A stretch of 64,000 nucleotides of DNA from Zoroaster sp. YZ-2022 (GCA_029582265.1 CM055828.1:32895263-32959262); one strand, 5' to 3'; positions 33,137 to 43,483 are shown, numbered from the stretch's first letter. Notes: generated from the sequence alone by a model not told the origin. Numbers and translations: made by a program.

Positions 33137-33981
33137 CAATTTCAGTGCATGATATTTAAGCGCATGGGTTGCCTGTACATGTCCATTCAAAACAGCTGCT
33201 CTATGGATTATAAAAGCAGTCGTAATAAACATTTTGTCACTTAAACTGGATTGCATTTGCGCAGTTTGGAATCATCAGAGGCAATTAAGTTGGAGTATTG
33301 AGCATTATCTCCTGTATACTTGTGGTTTTGGAACTCTTACTAACATCTGTGAGAGATTTTGGAGATGAGCTACATGCAGGAGCGAACAACATCTTCAGTT
33401 ATACCCGATTGTTGATCAATGTAATGTCGTCAACGGACAAGAAGCACGTCAGTACATCAAGTAAACCACTAGGATGGTTTTCAAGCAAGCCGTAAAAGCG
33501 TGATGTCGACAAATATAAGTTAATAATTTAAAATGCATCAAATAATTGTAAATGAAAAACTGGATCCAGGTTCAATACTTGAAGAGCTAATTATGCATTT
33601 GATTCAACAAGTTGGCCATGCCTGATCACTCCTGAAGTGTTCCCCATCATGAATTTCAAGAGGGGTTTCGGTGTACCTGCATCTAAACCTTCGCTATTAT
33701 TGACAGTTAATTGGTTTCTGTACAAGCAATAAAATTTATGTAAAGAGGATGAAGCAAACTCTAGTGGTCGTAATCTCTCAAATTAAGGAGCAGCACAATT
33801 TAAAGCTTAGTGATCATTTAATATTTATTTCCATGGCATAATTTGTTGCTGGTAGTCAATTAACTCTGCCTATTTTTATGGAGACGTTGATTAAAAAGCA
33901 ACTACCAAAACAGTAGATATTAGAGTCGATCAGATCAGCTGAACTGGCAGTTGAACGCGTGGACTCGCTCTCAGAAATACA
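32169..33981. other. mostly unique DNA upstream of the first candidate exon
   Basis: It holds a (GA)n tract at 33109-33136 and a possible short coding island at 32886-32996: after TACCTTAG (a weak acceptor, AG at 32881-32882), a 36-codon ATG frame begins MPPQKQHLSQRLSGSSASSS. A frame at about 33298-33495 ends in KPLGWFSSKP. Neither has a clear donor, so I do not call genes. This would be the place for 5' exons or a promoter of the + strand gene. Confidence 0.3.
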
Positions 33982-34183
33982 ATGCATAGACCGATGATGA
34001 TTCCACTGAATAGGCGAGGCTATCAACATAGGATGGGGCCAAGGAGTTTGCCGTATCCCTCCCTCCCGATGAACGGCTGGGCTTCCTTACGCAGCAAACG
34101 GTCTGAAGAATATAACCAGTATTTATTGGAAATGATGCATACTCAACATAACATTAATAGCATAGGATATACCTGGATGTGTG
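33982..34183 (+). CDS. candidate exon 1 of an uncharacterised + strand gene
   Basis: An ATG at 33982 follows an in-frame upstream stop (TGA near 33952) and opens 67 codons beginning MHRPMMIPLNRRGYQ, with the later segment RSKRSEEYNQYLLEMMHTQ. A strong donor (G|GTAAGT) follows base 34183, leaving the intron in phase 1. The next + strand island (51588) starts with the two bases that complete this codon. The composition is polar and basic, with no signal peptide or membrane segment. I do not recognise a family. An alternative is an internal exon using the AG at 33972-33973. Confidence 0.4.
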
Positions 34184-34667
34184 GTAAGTTACAATATGAT
34201 GTAGTGATTCCGTCATCTTGAGGAGTACCTGATATATAATAGGGGGTTATAGGTTAACATCTCATTCTGATTGTTGGTTGATCTTAGTTTTTTTTCTTCA
34301 TAATGTACTAGCAGTGAATGATTTTCCGTGTAGATAAGACCAAAATGCTACGCAAAATCCACATTATGCTTCTTAAAATTCAAAAGGGTTGCTACTTTCA
34401 AAATTAGCATTACATCCACACACACATACCGTATTTCTGCCTAAAAATGTTGGTTGTTGATATATAATTTAGAACATGACTGGTTGACAAACAGTACAGT
34501 GTACAAGTGTGCGTATATGGTTAGGCACTGGCAAGGTTGTGGGGACCTATAACAAAAGGGAAGGCAAGAATGGAGTGTCTGTGGGGACATTTTCATGTCC
34601 CCACAACGTTTTCGGTCCCCACAACTGCGTGTGTACATGTACATGAAAGTGTATGTTGAATTATTTC
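34184..34667. other. candidate intron sequence, non-coding
   Basis: It follows the GTAAGT donor. Short inverted words around TGGGGACATTTTCATGTCCCCA (34581-34602) could form a small hairpin. No gene or transposon border is seen. Confidence 0.4.
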
Positions 34668-34675
34668 TCCTGAAG

Positions 34676-35044
34676 TAAGGCTGTGTTGGGTATCCGTAAA
34701 CGACTTTTTAAAATTTCAACAACATTTAAGCCACACAAGTGGAAGTCTCCAATTTTTTTGGACAAAATGTGGGGAATGGGGCTGCTACGGGCGGGAAATA
34801 ATTACAGTAAATTCACATTTATTACATGTATGACTCTAATGAAACAAGAGAAACTTGATCATATTGGTTACCGGTACTTCATATATTCAGGAGTATTGAT
34901 GTGTTTTTTTCAAAATTGTTTACGAGTACCCGGGTATCCGAAGATTTCCAATTTAGGGTATCTGAAGATTTCCAATTTAGGGTATCCGAAGATTTCCAAT
35001 TTAGGGTATCTGGTTCCTGAAATAACCGCAAGTGCACAGCCTTT
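34676..35044 (-). mobile_element. hAT miniature element with perfect 8-bp target duplication (family M)
   Basis: TCCTGAAG at 34668-34675 and 35045-35052 flanks ends TAAGGCTGTG and CACAGCCTTT. The body is in reverse orientation relative to 35287 and 58688. A 24-bp unit (GGTATC(C/T)GAAGATTTCCAA then TTTAG) is repeated three times at 34933-35004. The target lies in a Penelope-like terminal motif (CCTGAAGA). Confidence 0.9.
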
Positions 35045-35180
35045 TCCTGAAGATAAACAGAGCATACTCGATCGAAATGTCAAGTTGTAACCAACCAGTT
35101 CTTTTCAGAACTAATTGTTACTCAAAAGAGAATGTCTACATTGTATCACCGCAGACAATCTTTACTTAACAATTCTTGTT
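35045..35180 (+). mobile_element. Penelope-like terminal fragment, interrupted by an hAT element
   Basis: CCTGAAGATAAACAGAGCAT, then ACTCGATCGAAATG, then CCAGTTCTTTTCAGAACTAA and ATTGTATCACCGCAGACAA. The order matches 39570-39720. The stem motif is decayed on the left side. The hAT element 34676-35044 inserted exactly at its first box and duplicated TCCTGAAG. Confidence 0.6.
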
Positions 35181-35286
35181 TCTGCATATATGTATATCTA
35201 TCAAAGAGGGTGTATACCATTGGTAATTACACCCCAAGGATCTTGATGAATTGTTATATAAGTAAAAGTGGACACAGTTTTCAGTT

Positions 35287-35642
35287 CAAGGCTGTGCATT
35301 TTCGGTTATTCTAGGAACCGGATACCCTAGATTGGAAATCATTGGATACCCCGGTACCCATAAACAATTTTGTAAAAAACACATAAATACTTTCGAATGT
35401 ATAAAATAACCAATATGAACACAAGTTTCTTGTTTTATTAGAGTCATAATAAATGTGGACTCACTGGAATAATTTCCCGCCTCTATATTAAAAACAACTC
35501 GTAGCATCCCTAAAAATCTTCCATTTGTGTGGCTTACATGTTCAGTCAAAATTTTCAAGTCGTTTACGGGTAATTGCAACCGAAAAATGGAAACCGGGTA
35601 ATGACAGTTTCGGTCGGGTATCCGGATACCCGGCATAGCCTT
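35287..35642 (+). mobile_element. hAT miniature element (family M)
   Basis: The ends AAGGCTGTGCATTTTCGG and GGATACCCGGCATAGCCTT are inverted. The body is the most complete copy besides 58688 (CACATAAATACTTTCGAATG, TTTCCCGCCTCTATATTAAA, GTTTACGGGTAATTGCAACC). AGTTC flanks both sides (35282-35286 and 35643-35647), probably part of the target duplication. The minus-strand frame of 160 codons runs across the whole element and is not a gene. Confidence 0.85.
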
Positions 35643-35915
35643 AGTTCTACATAAAAACTTAGTTGGTGTAAAACTGATGATGGGATGAAACATCCATTCA
35701 AATATTTCTGTCTGAGGTGTTGTCACTGTAATCATAATAATGAAATAGTTTTCCAGATGATTTACCAAATTTTAGGATACAAAAATTTCCATGTTAGAAT
35801 GAATACAAAAATATCGGAATGCATTTTAAAAAAGAAATTTTTGTTTATATTTATTAACAACACAATGAAATAAGCTGAAACTTTTCACAGGTTGGTTTCT
35901 GTACATCTCAAAGTG

Positions 35916-36613
35916 TAGACTTGGTTCCAAGTCTGTGATCGTGGTTTTTTGTCTGCCTGAAGCCAATACAGTATCGCATTAAATAGCGCCCTCTTGTGTA
36001 TTAACCTCCGACATTAACCTTCGATCACAGACTTGGGAATGTTGTTCGTCGGTTTGTACATACATGTACCCTATTGCGAATTAGTCCAAAAGTGGACGGA
36101 ACAATCTGATTGGTCGGAAAACCTTTCATAACATGAATATTCAAACTAAACCTTCTACATGCAGTTGGAGGAGATGTACTCAACGATTCCATTTAAACTG
36201 TAGGTAAGACGTTTTTTGTAGAGAAGGAATTATGTATTTTATTTTGTGCTTTTTTACAACTCTAAGATCTCATTAAATTAACCTATCATTTCAAATACTA
36301 TTTACGTGCCAAGCACTATACAAATTTAATATCGAATGAATATTACAGAAAGAATTTTAAGCGAGTGTAACCTGTTAGTAATAGATGCGGCCTACAAGGT
36401 TTTTGTGGCCTCCTGATTGGCCATCTCTCTAGCATCCGTATTATTATGTAAATTTTAGCTATGAATACATGAATATCCCACAAACACAAGAGGGTCAAGT
36501 CTGAGATCGCGAGTTAGGGCTGTGATAGCCAGTAGGGGTAAACGGCGTTTTGCGTGGCTGATGTGCTGGTAGACAAAAAATAACCGCGATCTCAGACTTG
36601 AAATCAAGTCTAC
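35916..36613. mobile_element. foldback-ended element inserted in a dispersed minisatellite unit
   Basis: The end TAGACTTGGTTCCAAGTCTG continues to GTGATCGTGGTTTTTTGTCT. The other end reads AGACAAAAAATAACCGCGAT, then CTCAGACTTGAAATCAAGTC, then TA. CAAAGTG occurs directly outside both ends (35909-35915 and 36615-36621), probably a target duplication of 7-8 bp. Subterminal copies of AGTCTG(T/A)GATCG occur inside. No transposase is present. The flanks (AACTTTTCACAGGTTGGTTTCTG / GGTTTACAGACATTTTAC) match the unit amplified at 38037. Confidence 0.75.
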
Positions 36614-36621
36614 CCAAAGTG

Positions 36622-37360
36622 AGGATGGTTTACAGACATTTTACTGAAAAGAGAGCTTGAATTGACAGAACAGAAATTGTGCGGGAACTGGTAATAATAA
36701 AGATATGTCTAGATTAGAGTTGGGACATTTACACATTTACACGTGTACACAATAAATAAATTCGCTAAACATTTTAAAATTTATGAAAATGTGTAAACGA
36801 ATGATACATATGTACATTTAACTAATGGAATCTTGCATTTCCACAGTATAAGTGTGACCAGTAGTCCTGTGATTATTATATCGTGATTCCTAGGAAGTTC
36901 AAGTGATAATTTGTATTCAATTTAATACAAGCAGAAATTTTGGATGATGTTTTGCGCCATGTACAGTAGGTTTGGGCTTGTTTAATCTGTACTATTATTT
37001 TTTCTAAATCCATACTTCCACACAGTATTTTGGATTATTTATTACAAAACGTGTACATGTTTCGCAAATTAAACGGAAAACGCCAAGCCTAGTCTAGATG
37101 AAGTGGAATACTCATCGATAGCTCTATATATGGTTATGTTAAAGTATCAACCTTATTGTCTATAATGTAATCCGCAACCTTATTGTCTATAATGCATGTA
37201 TGTAATCCGATTTTACCGTACATTCTAAGCATTTATGCCTGACTTAAATATCGCCCATACTGTGCCCATCTGTTCCCATGTTCTTATAACCAACATGTGC
37301 TCTCTCGATAAGTAAACTGTTTTCTCGAAAGTTCCATTTTTGTAGAAGGCCGAGTCTTAC
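36622..37360. other. non-coding stretch downstream of a minus-strand exon
   Basis: It includes ACACGTGTACAC- and TACATGT-like words and two copies of CAACCTTATTGTCTATAATG (37147-37190). 37354-37360 is the donor (GTAAGAC on the minus strand) of the exon that follows. No other gene is seen. Confidence 0.4.
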
Positions 37361-37728
37361 CAGTACACGTACATGTACGTGATGTTCGAATGTGGCACCA
37401 TCGACATGTTTTTCAGCCGGGAAGTCATTGGGTATCCATTGGACCAATCATAATCCGAGTTGAAATACCTACTTTGGTCACTGTTCGTGTTTTTACGGGT
37501 CACTGTTTCAGCCTGGACTGTGATTGGACAAGAACCCTGCATTTGTTCCTTGGTTAAGAAATTATTACCAGAGATACTTTGCATAATGATTGTTACCTCA
37601 CCGCTTGCGAGTGTGAAACGCATGTGCTCAGGTGAACCCAACAATAGAGGATTGGATATTTGCAAGTCACCGCACGATGAGATGCTGACATTTAACCGTC
37701 GCCCTCTAGTGGCAGTGATGTTTTGTCC
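37361..37728 (-). CDS. candidate internal exon of an extracellular-type protein
   Basis: On the minus strand a 122-codon island starts after TATTTTTTAAG (acceptor, phase 0) with GQNITATRGRRLNVSISSCG and ends YMYVY plus two bases before the strong donor GTAAGA (phase 2). It has two cysteines (SSCGD, GSCPI) and several N-glycosylation-type sites (NIT, NVS, NMS, NIT), and it looks beta-rich with alternating polar and hydrophobic residues. That suggests a secreted or surface protein. I do not recognise the fold or family. The polypyrimidine tract of the acceptor is short. Confidence 0.5.
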
Positions 37729-38036
37729 CTTAAAAAATACTTTTTTTTTGTCTCTGTTACAATACATTGAACAGTACATCGAAAGAGCAAGGGTTCTTAC
37801 TCTGTGGTTCAAAATATGTACACAAGGAGATTACACTTGTACTTGTATGTTGTTAGGGTCTTTCAGGTGAAAAGTAAAAAGAAGTGTGTATACGTCGCAG
37901 CAATAAAGATTAGCCATGCCCGGTCAAGCTGAAAATAACATTAAATATGTTGAACATTTATGACACATGGAAAGGATTCAGGGGAAACAAAGTAACACAG
38001 TTAAATAGATTGTATACAGTGAACATCATTTGTAAA
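37729..38036. other. non-coding stretch
   Basis: The upstream side of the minus-strand exon, with an A-rich tract on the minus strand (T9 at 37741-37749). No other feature is seen. Confidence 0.4.
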
Positions 38037-38743
38037 ATGTCTGTAAATTCATCCATACTTGATAAGAATCAAGAGATATGTATAGAAACCAACCAATGTC
38101 TGTAAATGCATCCATACTTCATAAGAATCAAGAGATATGTACAGAAACCAACCAATGTCTGTAAATGCATCCATACTTCATAAGAATCAAGAGATATGTG
38201 CAGAAACCAACCAATGTCTGTAAATGCATCCATACTTTATAAGAATCAAGAGATATGTGCAGAAACCAACCAATGTCTGTAAATGCATCCATACTTTATA
38301 AGAATCAAGAGATATGTGCAGAAACCAACCAATGTCTGTAAATGCATCCATACTTTATAAGAACCAAGAGATATGTACAGAAACCAACCAATGTCTGTAA
38401 ATGCATCCATACTTTATAAGAACCAAGAGATATGTACAGAAACCAACCAATGTCTGTAAATGCATCCATACTTTATAAGAATCAAGAGATATGTACAGAA
38501 ACCAACCAATGTCTGTAAATGCATCCATACTTTATAAGAATCAAGAGATATGTACAGAAACCAACCAATGTCTGTAAATTCATCCATACCGTACTTTATA
38601 AGAATCAAGAGATATGTACAGAAACCAACCAATGTCTGTAAATACATCCATACTTTATAAGAATCAAGAGATATGTACAGAAACCAACCAATGTCTGTAA
38701 ATACATCCATACTTTATAAGAATCAAGAGAGATATGTGCAGAA
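38037..38743 (+). repeat. 12-unit 59-bp minisatellite
   Basis: CCAATGTCTGTAAATGCATC, CATACTTTATAAGAATCAAG and AGATATGTACAGAAACCAA make up a 59-bp unit repeated from about 38037. Units differ by a few bases (GTACAG/GTGCAG, AATTC/AATGC/AATAC); one unit near 38580 has a 5-bp insertion. The minus-strand frame with repeated DIGWFLYISLDSYKVWM-like segments is a by-product. Single diverged copies occur near 17030 and 52930-52975 and around 35890/36630. Confidence 0.95.
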
Positions 38744-39206
38744 ACTTAGTCTATCGGTAACAAGAAAATAGTGAAAATGTATTAAAATGGATCACTGTCA
38801 GGAACCATAGTGTTAAACAGTTTACATTTAAAAATAAAATAGTTTCTCAGCATGTTTGGTACGATCACCAACTTCCCATCAAGTGAGATTTTAGATTATA
38901 ATTCAGTAATTTTGTAACATGTAATTTTAACACTTTTAAAGGTATAGGTAATGTTGTCAAAACTGCTTCAATACGTGTTGAGAGTATCACATTTTGCAAA
39001 CTAATTTAATTGCAGAAATTTATTTTTTTAAGTAGAAATTTATGTGTTGAAGATGATTGTTCATGTCACAAATTGCAAGCTTCTGGTGGCGTGTTGGCAC
39101 AGCTGTGTGAACTTTCTGGTCAAGAATTTGATGTCAGAAACAATTTTATGGTGATGTTTACCAAAACACACCCCCTGCAGACCGGGAGTATATCTTAGGC
39201 ACCCCC
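38744..39206. other. non-coding stretch
   Basis: A + frame at 39010-39198 follows TTTAATTGCAG (an acceptor-like site) and reads ...VEDDCSCHKLQASGGV..., but it runs into a stop without a donor, and the opposite strand is open as well. I do not support a gene. No other feature is seen. Confidence 0.3.
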
Positions 39207-39546
39207 CAAAAAAAGTCTCCGGTTTTTGGTCATAGGTCAGCTTCAAAATCGGTGCGGTGATGTGTTCTTTTTTTTTGCCAACCAGTGAAATATGTGATAC
39301 GCGGTTATTGGAATCAGACTAAATTCCCCATACACAAAGATAGGCCTAAAAAATAAGGCAAACATTCATACCCCTATGAGAAAAAGTCATTTAAAACACA
39401 GCGTGGCAGAATGCTAATCAATTCAGCAATTTTGGCTGCAATTGGACATCGTTTCATAGCAAAAAAAAATAATAATAAAAAAATGCTGACGCGCGGATCA
39501 GAGGCGACACGCGAGGAGACCAGAAACCGGAAACTCTTTTTTTTGC
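39207..39546. mobile_element. miniature inverted-repeat element (family R, copy 2)
   Basis: The ends CCAAAAAAAGTCTCCGGTTT and AGAAACCGGAAACTCTTTTT are inverted. The body matches 18249-18647 with small deletions (for example the TACATGTATACAC segment is shorter). Both frames here (39374-39556, 39411-39593) are shadows. Confidence 0.8.
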
Positions 39547-39569
39547 CTTGCTTCATATTCTCTCCTCTC

Positions 39570-39721
39570 CTGAGGACGATCAGAGCACACTGATCGAAAT
39601 GTCGAGTTGTACCTCCAGTTCTTTTCAGAACTAATTACTACTCAATTGAGAATTTCACATGGTGTCACCGCAATTAGTCTTACTTATCCTCCTCACCATG
39701 CAAAGCTACAAGTTTTACTTC
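39570..39721 (+). mobile_element. Penelope-like terminal fragment with a hammerhead-like core
   Basis: CTGAGGA (39570-39576), C, GATCA, a loop, TGATC (39591-39595) and GAAAT form a box-stem-box arrangement. Then follow GTCGAGTTGTACCTCCAGTT, CTTTTCAGAACTAATTACTA and GGTGTCACCGCAATTAGTCT. The last part is nearly identical to 588-713. There is no coding sequence. Confidence 0.65.
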
Positions 39722-40268
39722 ATATTAGGCCATATACTGTACGAAATAATGGATTTGGCTACGGCTATGGCTAGATCACTGTTTCTGCCACTGCAGCCAA
39801 TAGCCATAGCCATAGCCAAAAACCCTTTAGTTGGACACACCCTTTCCCTGGACACACCCTTTCCCTGGACACACCCTTTTCCTTACATACAATTTTAGAC
39901 AATAAGACATACTAAAGCTACCCTGGATTGATAATAAATAAATAATATTCGTTAATATTTTTGATCACTATGATTGAAACCATTTTACTCAAACAATAGG
40001 ATAAACATAATTGTTTGTGATAGTTGTGTGTCACTGACAACCATTCCACCAAATAATTCCATCTCATGTTTTTTTGATAATGTAAATTCTTTGAAATTAT
40101 CAAAAGTTTATTATGTGGACATTATGTAGTCTAGACATGTTCATTATCATGGACAAATACCAACTTCCATTCTTTTCTCCTGGCATTCTTATTCCGTTAT
40201 TTTAATAAGGTGGAGAGAAGTTTCCGGTTTATTTGGGTTAGTTCTTTTCAAGAGGCAATTTATGAGCC
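39722..40268. other. non-coding stretch
   Basis: It holds GGCTATGGCT and its inverted AGCCATAGCC copies (39761-39822), and a three-copy 17-bp tandem repeat TGGACACACCCTTTCCC (39833-39882). A possible poly(A) signal for the minus-strand exon (AATAAA, reverse of TTTATT near 40229-40234) lies at its end. No gene is called inside. Confidence 0.4.
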
Positions 40269-40469
40269 CTAGAAAAATAAGCCAGCAAGGCCGTTTCTGT
40301 GTTGCATACTGTTGGTTGACTGTGTTTCTTGGCTTGCAAGGTCGATGGGATCTGGGTCATGTTTTAAGAAGACATTAATAATATTTGCAGCATCAATACT
40401 GGCTAGCATATTTGATATTTTAGCAAATTGAACAAAAGGGTTTGGACCAATGTCACACTGTCTTGCCCT
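40269..40469 (-). CDS. candidate terminal exon of an uncharacterised minus-strand gene
   Basis: After the acceptor-like TATTTTTAATTTAATGCAG on the minus strand, 66 codons run to a TAG at 40269. They begin RARQCDIGPNPFVQFAKISN and contain NIINVFLKHDPDPIDLASQE. AATAAA follows about 35 bases after the stop. The composition is that of a globular protein and there is no repeat homology in the window. I do not recognise the family and found no upstream exon. It could be a chance frame in AT-rich DNA. Confidence 0.35.
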   Translation of the reverse strand, partial: RARQCDIGPNPFVQFAKISNMLASIDAANIINVFLKHDPDPIDLASQETQSTNSMQHRNGLAGLFF

Positions 40470-40706
40470 CTGCATTAAATTAAAAATAAGGTACATATGC
40501 ATGTATAACATCAGTATTTGGAAATTTAAGTTCATTAGTTTTCAAGAAATAGGCCTATATCATAAAACTAGTGTTAATTCCATCACAATAGGTTTCTAAA
40601 TATTTTAGAGAAGAAAAAAAGCGAAAAGAATTGAAACAGTTAAGGTTTATTTGTCTGTTTTGATTATTTCCCTCCCAAAAAAAAAATCCAAACGACATTT
40701 TTAAAA
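40470..40706. other. non-coding stretch
   Basis: It contains the acceptor region of the minus-strand exon and an A-rich stretch before the CCCTAACC-ended element. No other feature is seen. Confidence 0.35.
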
Positions 40707-41059
40707 CCCTAACCACCTCAAATCCTGCAAAATCCTGCAAAATCCTCCAAGGGGCACTTTATGGGGAAAATTCAGCACTGTTAGAAACTGTTACTTTCAC
40801 CTCTTCAAATGGGGCAAAATTACTACCTGGCAAGAAGTACAGGCCATAAGTGCTGAATATGAAAGATCAACGAAAATGCATGGTGCATTTTGAAGATAAG
40901 GGCATGTTTCCAAAAGTGCACTGGAGGATTTTGGAGGATTCAGGAAGGTTCCTAGCCAGAATACCTAGGGGGTTAGGGTTAAGGAAGGTTCCTAGCTACA
41001 ATACCTATAGGGGTTAGGATTCAGGAAGGTTCCTAGCCAGAATACCTAGGGGGTTAGGG
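40707..41059 (+). mobile_element. CCCTAACC/GGTTAGGG-ended element with a duplicated right end (family I)
   Basis: The left end CCCTAACCACCTCAAATCCT lacks a clean TTAA (AAAA here); the right end GGGGGTTAGGG is followed by TTAA (41060-41063). The right-terminal module CAGGAAGGTTCCTAGCCAGA.. is present three times, one of which ends with an internal TTAGGGTTAA at 40974-40982. The body matches 47509-47765 in reverse (GCACTTTATGGGGAAAATTC, GAAAATGCATGGTGCATTTT). Confidence 0.8.
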
Positions 41060-41063
41060 TTAA

Positions 41064-42363
41064 TATTCTACCCATGCCTACATGTAAGAATACTGGCCAA
41101 GATACAATGAGTTACAATTAAGATTACTGCTAGTGGGCTTAATATTGGGATGACAATAAACAGAAATATACAACCCTGAAATATAAATACATGACATGGT
41201 TCTCACAATGAGTTTACAAGTTTAAACGGAACCTACATGTACATTACACGTATTGTTAATCTTAAAGGATGTGTGTAGATACTGATAGAATCAAGTACCG
41301 GTACATGTACATTATTCAGGAAACGTTTCAAGATAAGGTGTATTGGCAATTTCAAAAAAATGGTTGAATTAAAAATGTTACTTGGTGTAAAGCAGATAGG
41401 GGTATCAAATCTTCACAAGAAATAATTTTGTCTGAAGTGCTGTTATTTTTAATAAAAGTGAAATGTTTATCAGCAGCTTATTAGTCTGGTGGATACGCTT
41501 GAACAACATCAGCTGGTGTTAAACAACTGCTAAAAGACCAGTTGAACATACCCAAGTGAGCAGTTTTCAACCAATCAGAATGTATGAACTGTCCGGGGGC
41601 ATTTTGGAATCGTTATCAATGCTTCTGGGAATACTCTTTCTCTATATGTTGTTCACTGAGCTCTGAAAAATAAAATAAATAAATAAAATGTTTAAAAATA
41701 TATATATAAAAAAACAAACATCAAATTTAATTTGATAATAGAGAGGGCACAATGTAGCCAACTGAAAGATTCCATGCTTTTTAAAAGTGGTCAGTCTTTG
41801 TACTTATCCATTGTGATATGAAATGACAGCTCAGAAAAAGAGCTTCGAAAAATCCAAACCCTATTAAATTTTTTTTTGTTTTTTGGATGACCCTTTATCT
41901 AGCCTGATGCAAATAGCTTTATTTATACCTCGTCCCTTACATGTACCCCATGGCTGGCTGACCTGATCGGACGAAGACTTCATCTCTTCATTTTTAAGAG
42001 GGATTCCTCTACTAAGAAGCTTTATACATCCGTCCCCTGAGAGAGACAGGCAGTTGCATTATTAGATTGTTAGGGTTTCTGTTCAATCAGTTACTGTAGG
42101 CTTAATGCGGTTACCGACCCTCTCTCCGGTTTTATATCTCCAGCTGATTCTCAGATCCAAATATCACCTCGCTGACATTTGTACATATATACATATGACC
42201 AAGCAAATTGATTGCTTATTCACCCAGATACATGTACATGTATTTAAAGGGAAAGTACAAAACAGGTAATTGCCGGATTAAACACGTAAACACACAACAT
42301 TGCCAGATTACCAGATAACAAAGTATCATCTTGGCAACTTTTGTGAAAAGTTTACCATACTCG
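41064..42363. other. non-coding stretch
   Basis: Unique DNA with TACATGTACA words and an A/T-rich run near 41665-41720. No gene or repeat border is recognised. Confidence 0.35.
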
Positions 42364-43160
42364 GACCCTTTCGTATCCTGATTGCAAACTTCAGTCCTAA
42401 TGAGGATCGGGTCCCAATTGGGAAACCTAAAGTTTACAATGCATGTGCATGTACCTTCCCCATACTATCCTGATTTAGGACCCTTTCGCATCCCGATTGC
42501 AAACTTCAGTCCTAATGAGGATCGGGTCCCAATTGGGAAACCTAAAGTTTACAATGCATGTGCATGTACCTTCCCCATACTATCCTGATTTAGGACCCTT
42601 TCGCATCCCGATTGCAAACTTCAGTCCTAATGAGGATCGGGTCCCAATTGGGAAACCTAAAGTTTACAATGCATGTGCATGTACCTTCCCCATACTATCC
42701 TGATTTAGGACCCTTTCGCATCCCGATTGCAAACTTCTGTCCTAATGAGGATCGGGTCCCAATTGGGAAACCTAAAGTTTACAATGCATGTGCATGTACC
42801 TTCCCCATACTATCCTGATTTAGGACCCTTTCGCATCCCGATTGCAAACTTCAGTCCTAATGAGGATCGGGTCCCAATTGGGAAACCTAAAGTTTACAAT
42901 GCATGTGCATGTACCTTCCCCATACTATCCTGATTTAGGACCCTTTCGCATCCCGATTGCAAACTTCTGTCCTAATGAGGATTCCAATGGGCCCAATTCA
43001 GAAACCTCACATTTACAGTACCTTCCCCCATACTATCCTGATTGGAACCATTTATATCCTGATTGCAAAATTCAGTCCAAATGAGAAATGGGTCCCAATT
43101 GGAAAACCTAAAGTTTACAATACCTTCCCAATACTATTCTGAATTGGGAAGCCATTTATA
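42364..43160 (+). repeat. 115-bp satellite array, five near-identical and two diverged units
   Basis: Each unit reads TTTCGCATCCCGATTGCAAA, CTTC(A/T)GTCCTAATGAGGAT, CGGGTCCCAATTGGGAAACC, then TAAAGTTTACAATGC and CTTCCCCATACTATCCTGAT. The first five units differ at only one or two positions; the last two are diverged and shortened. The series of 68-codon frames with the same sequence is a by-product. Degenerate units continue after the nested elements at 44165-44300, and a lone relative lies at 62180-62290. Confidence 0.93.
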
Positions 43161-43170
43161 TCCTGATTAA

Positions 43171-43483
43171 GATTGGGCGATAACACGATAATATCGAATA
43201 TTGCGATACCTTTTTTTTTATTTGATTACGATATCGAGAACCTTTTTAAGTTATCAAGATATCGGAAAATCACGATTAAAAAAAGTTTATCGCGATTAAA
43301 ACAAAATCGCCATTGTGAGTCAAGTCAGAAATTCCATGGAAACAAAATTAGAACAGTCTTTTCAGCTTTTGGACGTAAGAAACAAAAGCAAACTACTTCA
43401 GAAATACATACACACTATACAAACGAATTTGGGATTTATTGTGATGCTTATAGAGGGGTACGTACCTGTGGTTATCAGCTCTA
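43171..43483 (-). mobile_element. second copy of host element N, truncated
   Basis: It starts with GATTGGGCGATAACACGATA. The body in reverse matches the pieces of 10262-13051 on both sides of its two SINEs (for example CTTTTCAGCTTTTGGACGTA, CAAACGAATTTGGG, GTACGTACCTGTGGTTATCA). The far part is missing. Element O (43484-44164) is inserted at its end. It interrupts the 115-bp satellite. Confidence 0.75.

Noticed and set aside
35286..35768. 160-codon minus frame
   Set aside because: It spans a whole hAT miniature element, including both inverted ends.
38414..38710. 98-codon minus frame with repeated DIGWFLYISLDSYK-like segments
   Set aside because: Read-through of the 59-bp minisatellite.
39010..39198. 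exon-like island after TTTAATTGCAG
   Set aside because: It closes at a stop with no donor, and the opposite strand is open too.
40974..40982. interstitial telomere repeat (TTAGGGTTAA)
   Set aside because: Only single TTAGGGTTAA words occur, each at the end of a TTAA-flanked element.
42382..43084. series of nearly identical 68-80 codon frames
   Set aside because: Each is one 115-bp satellite unit; each contains a stop and there is no coding context.
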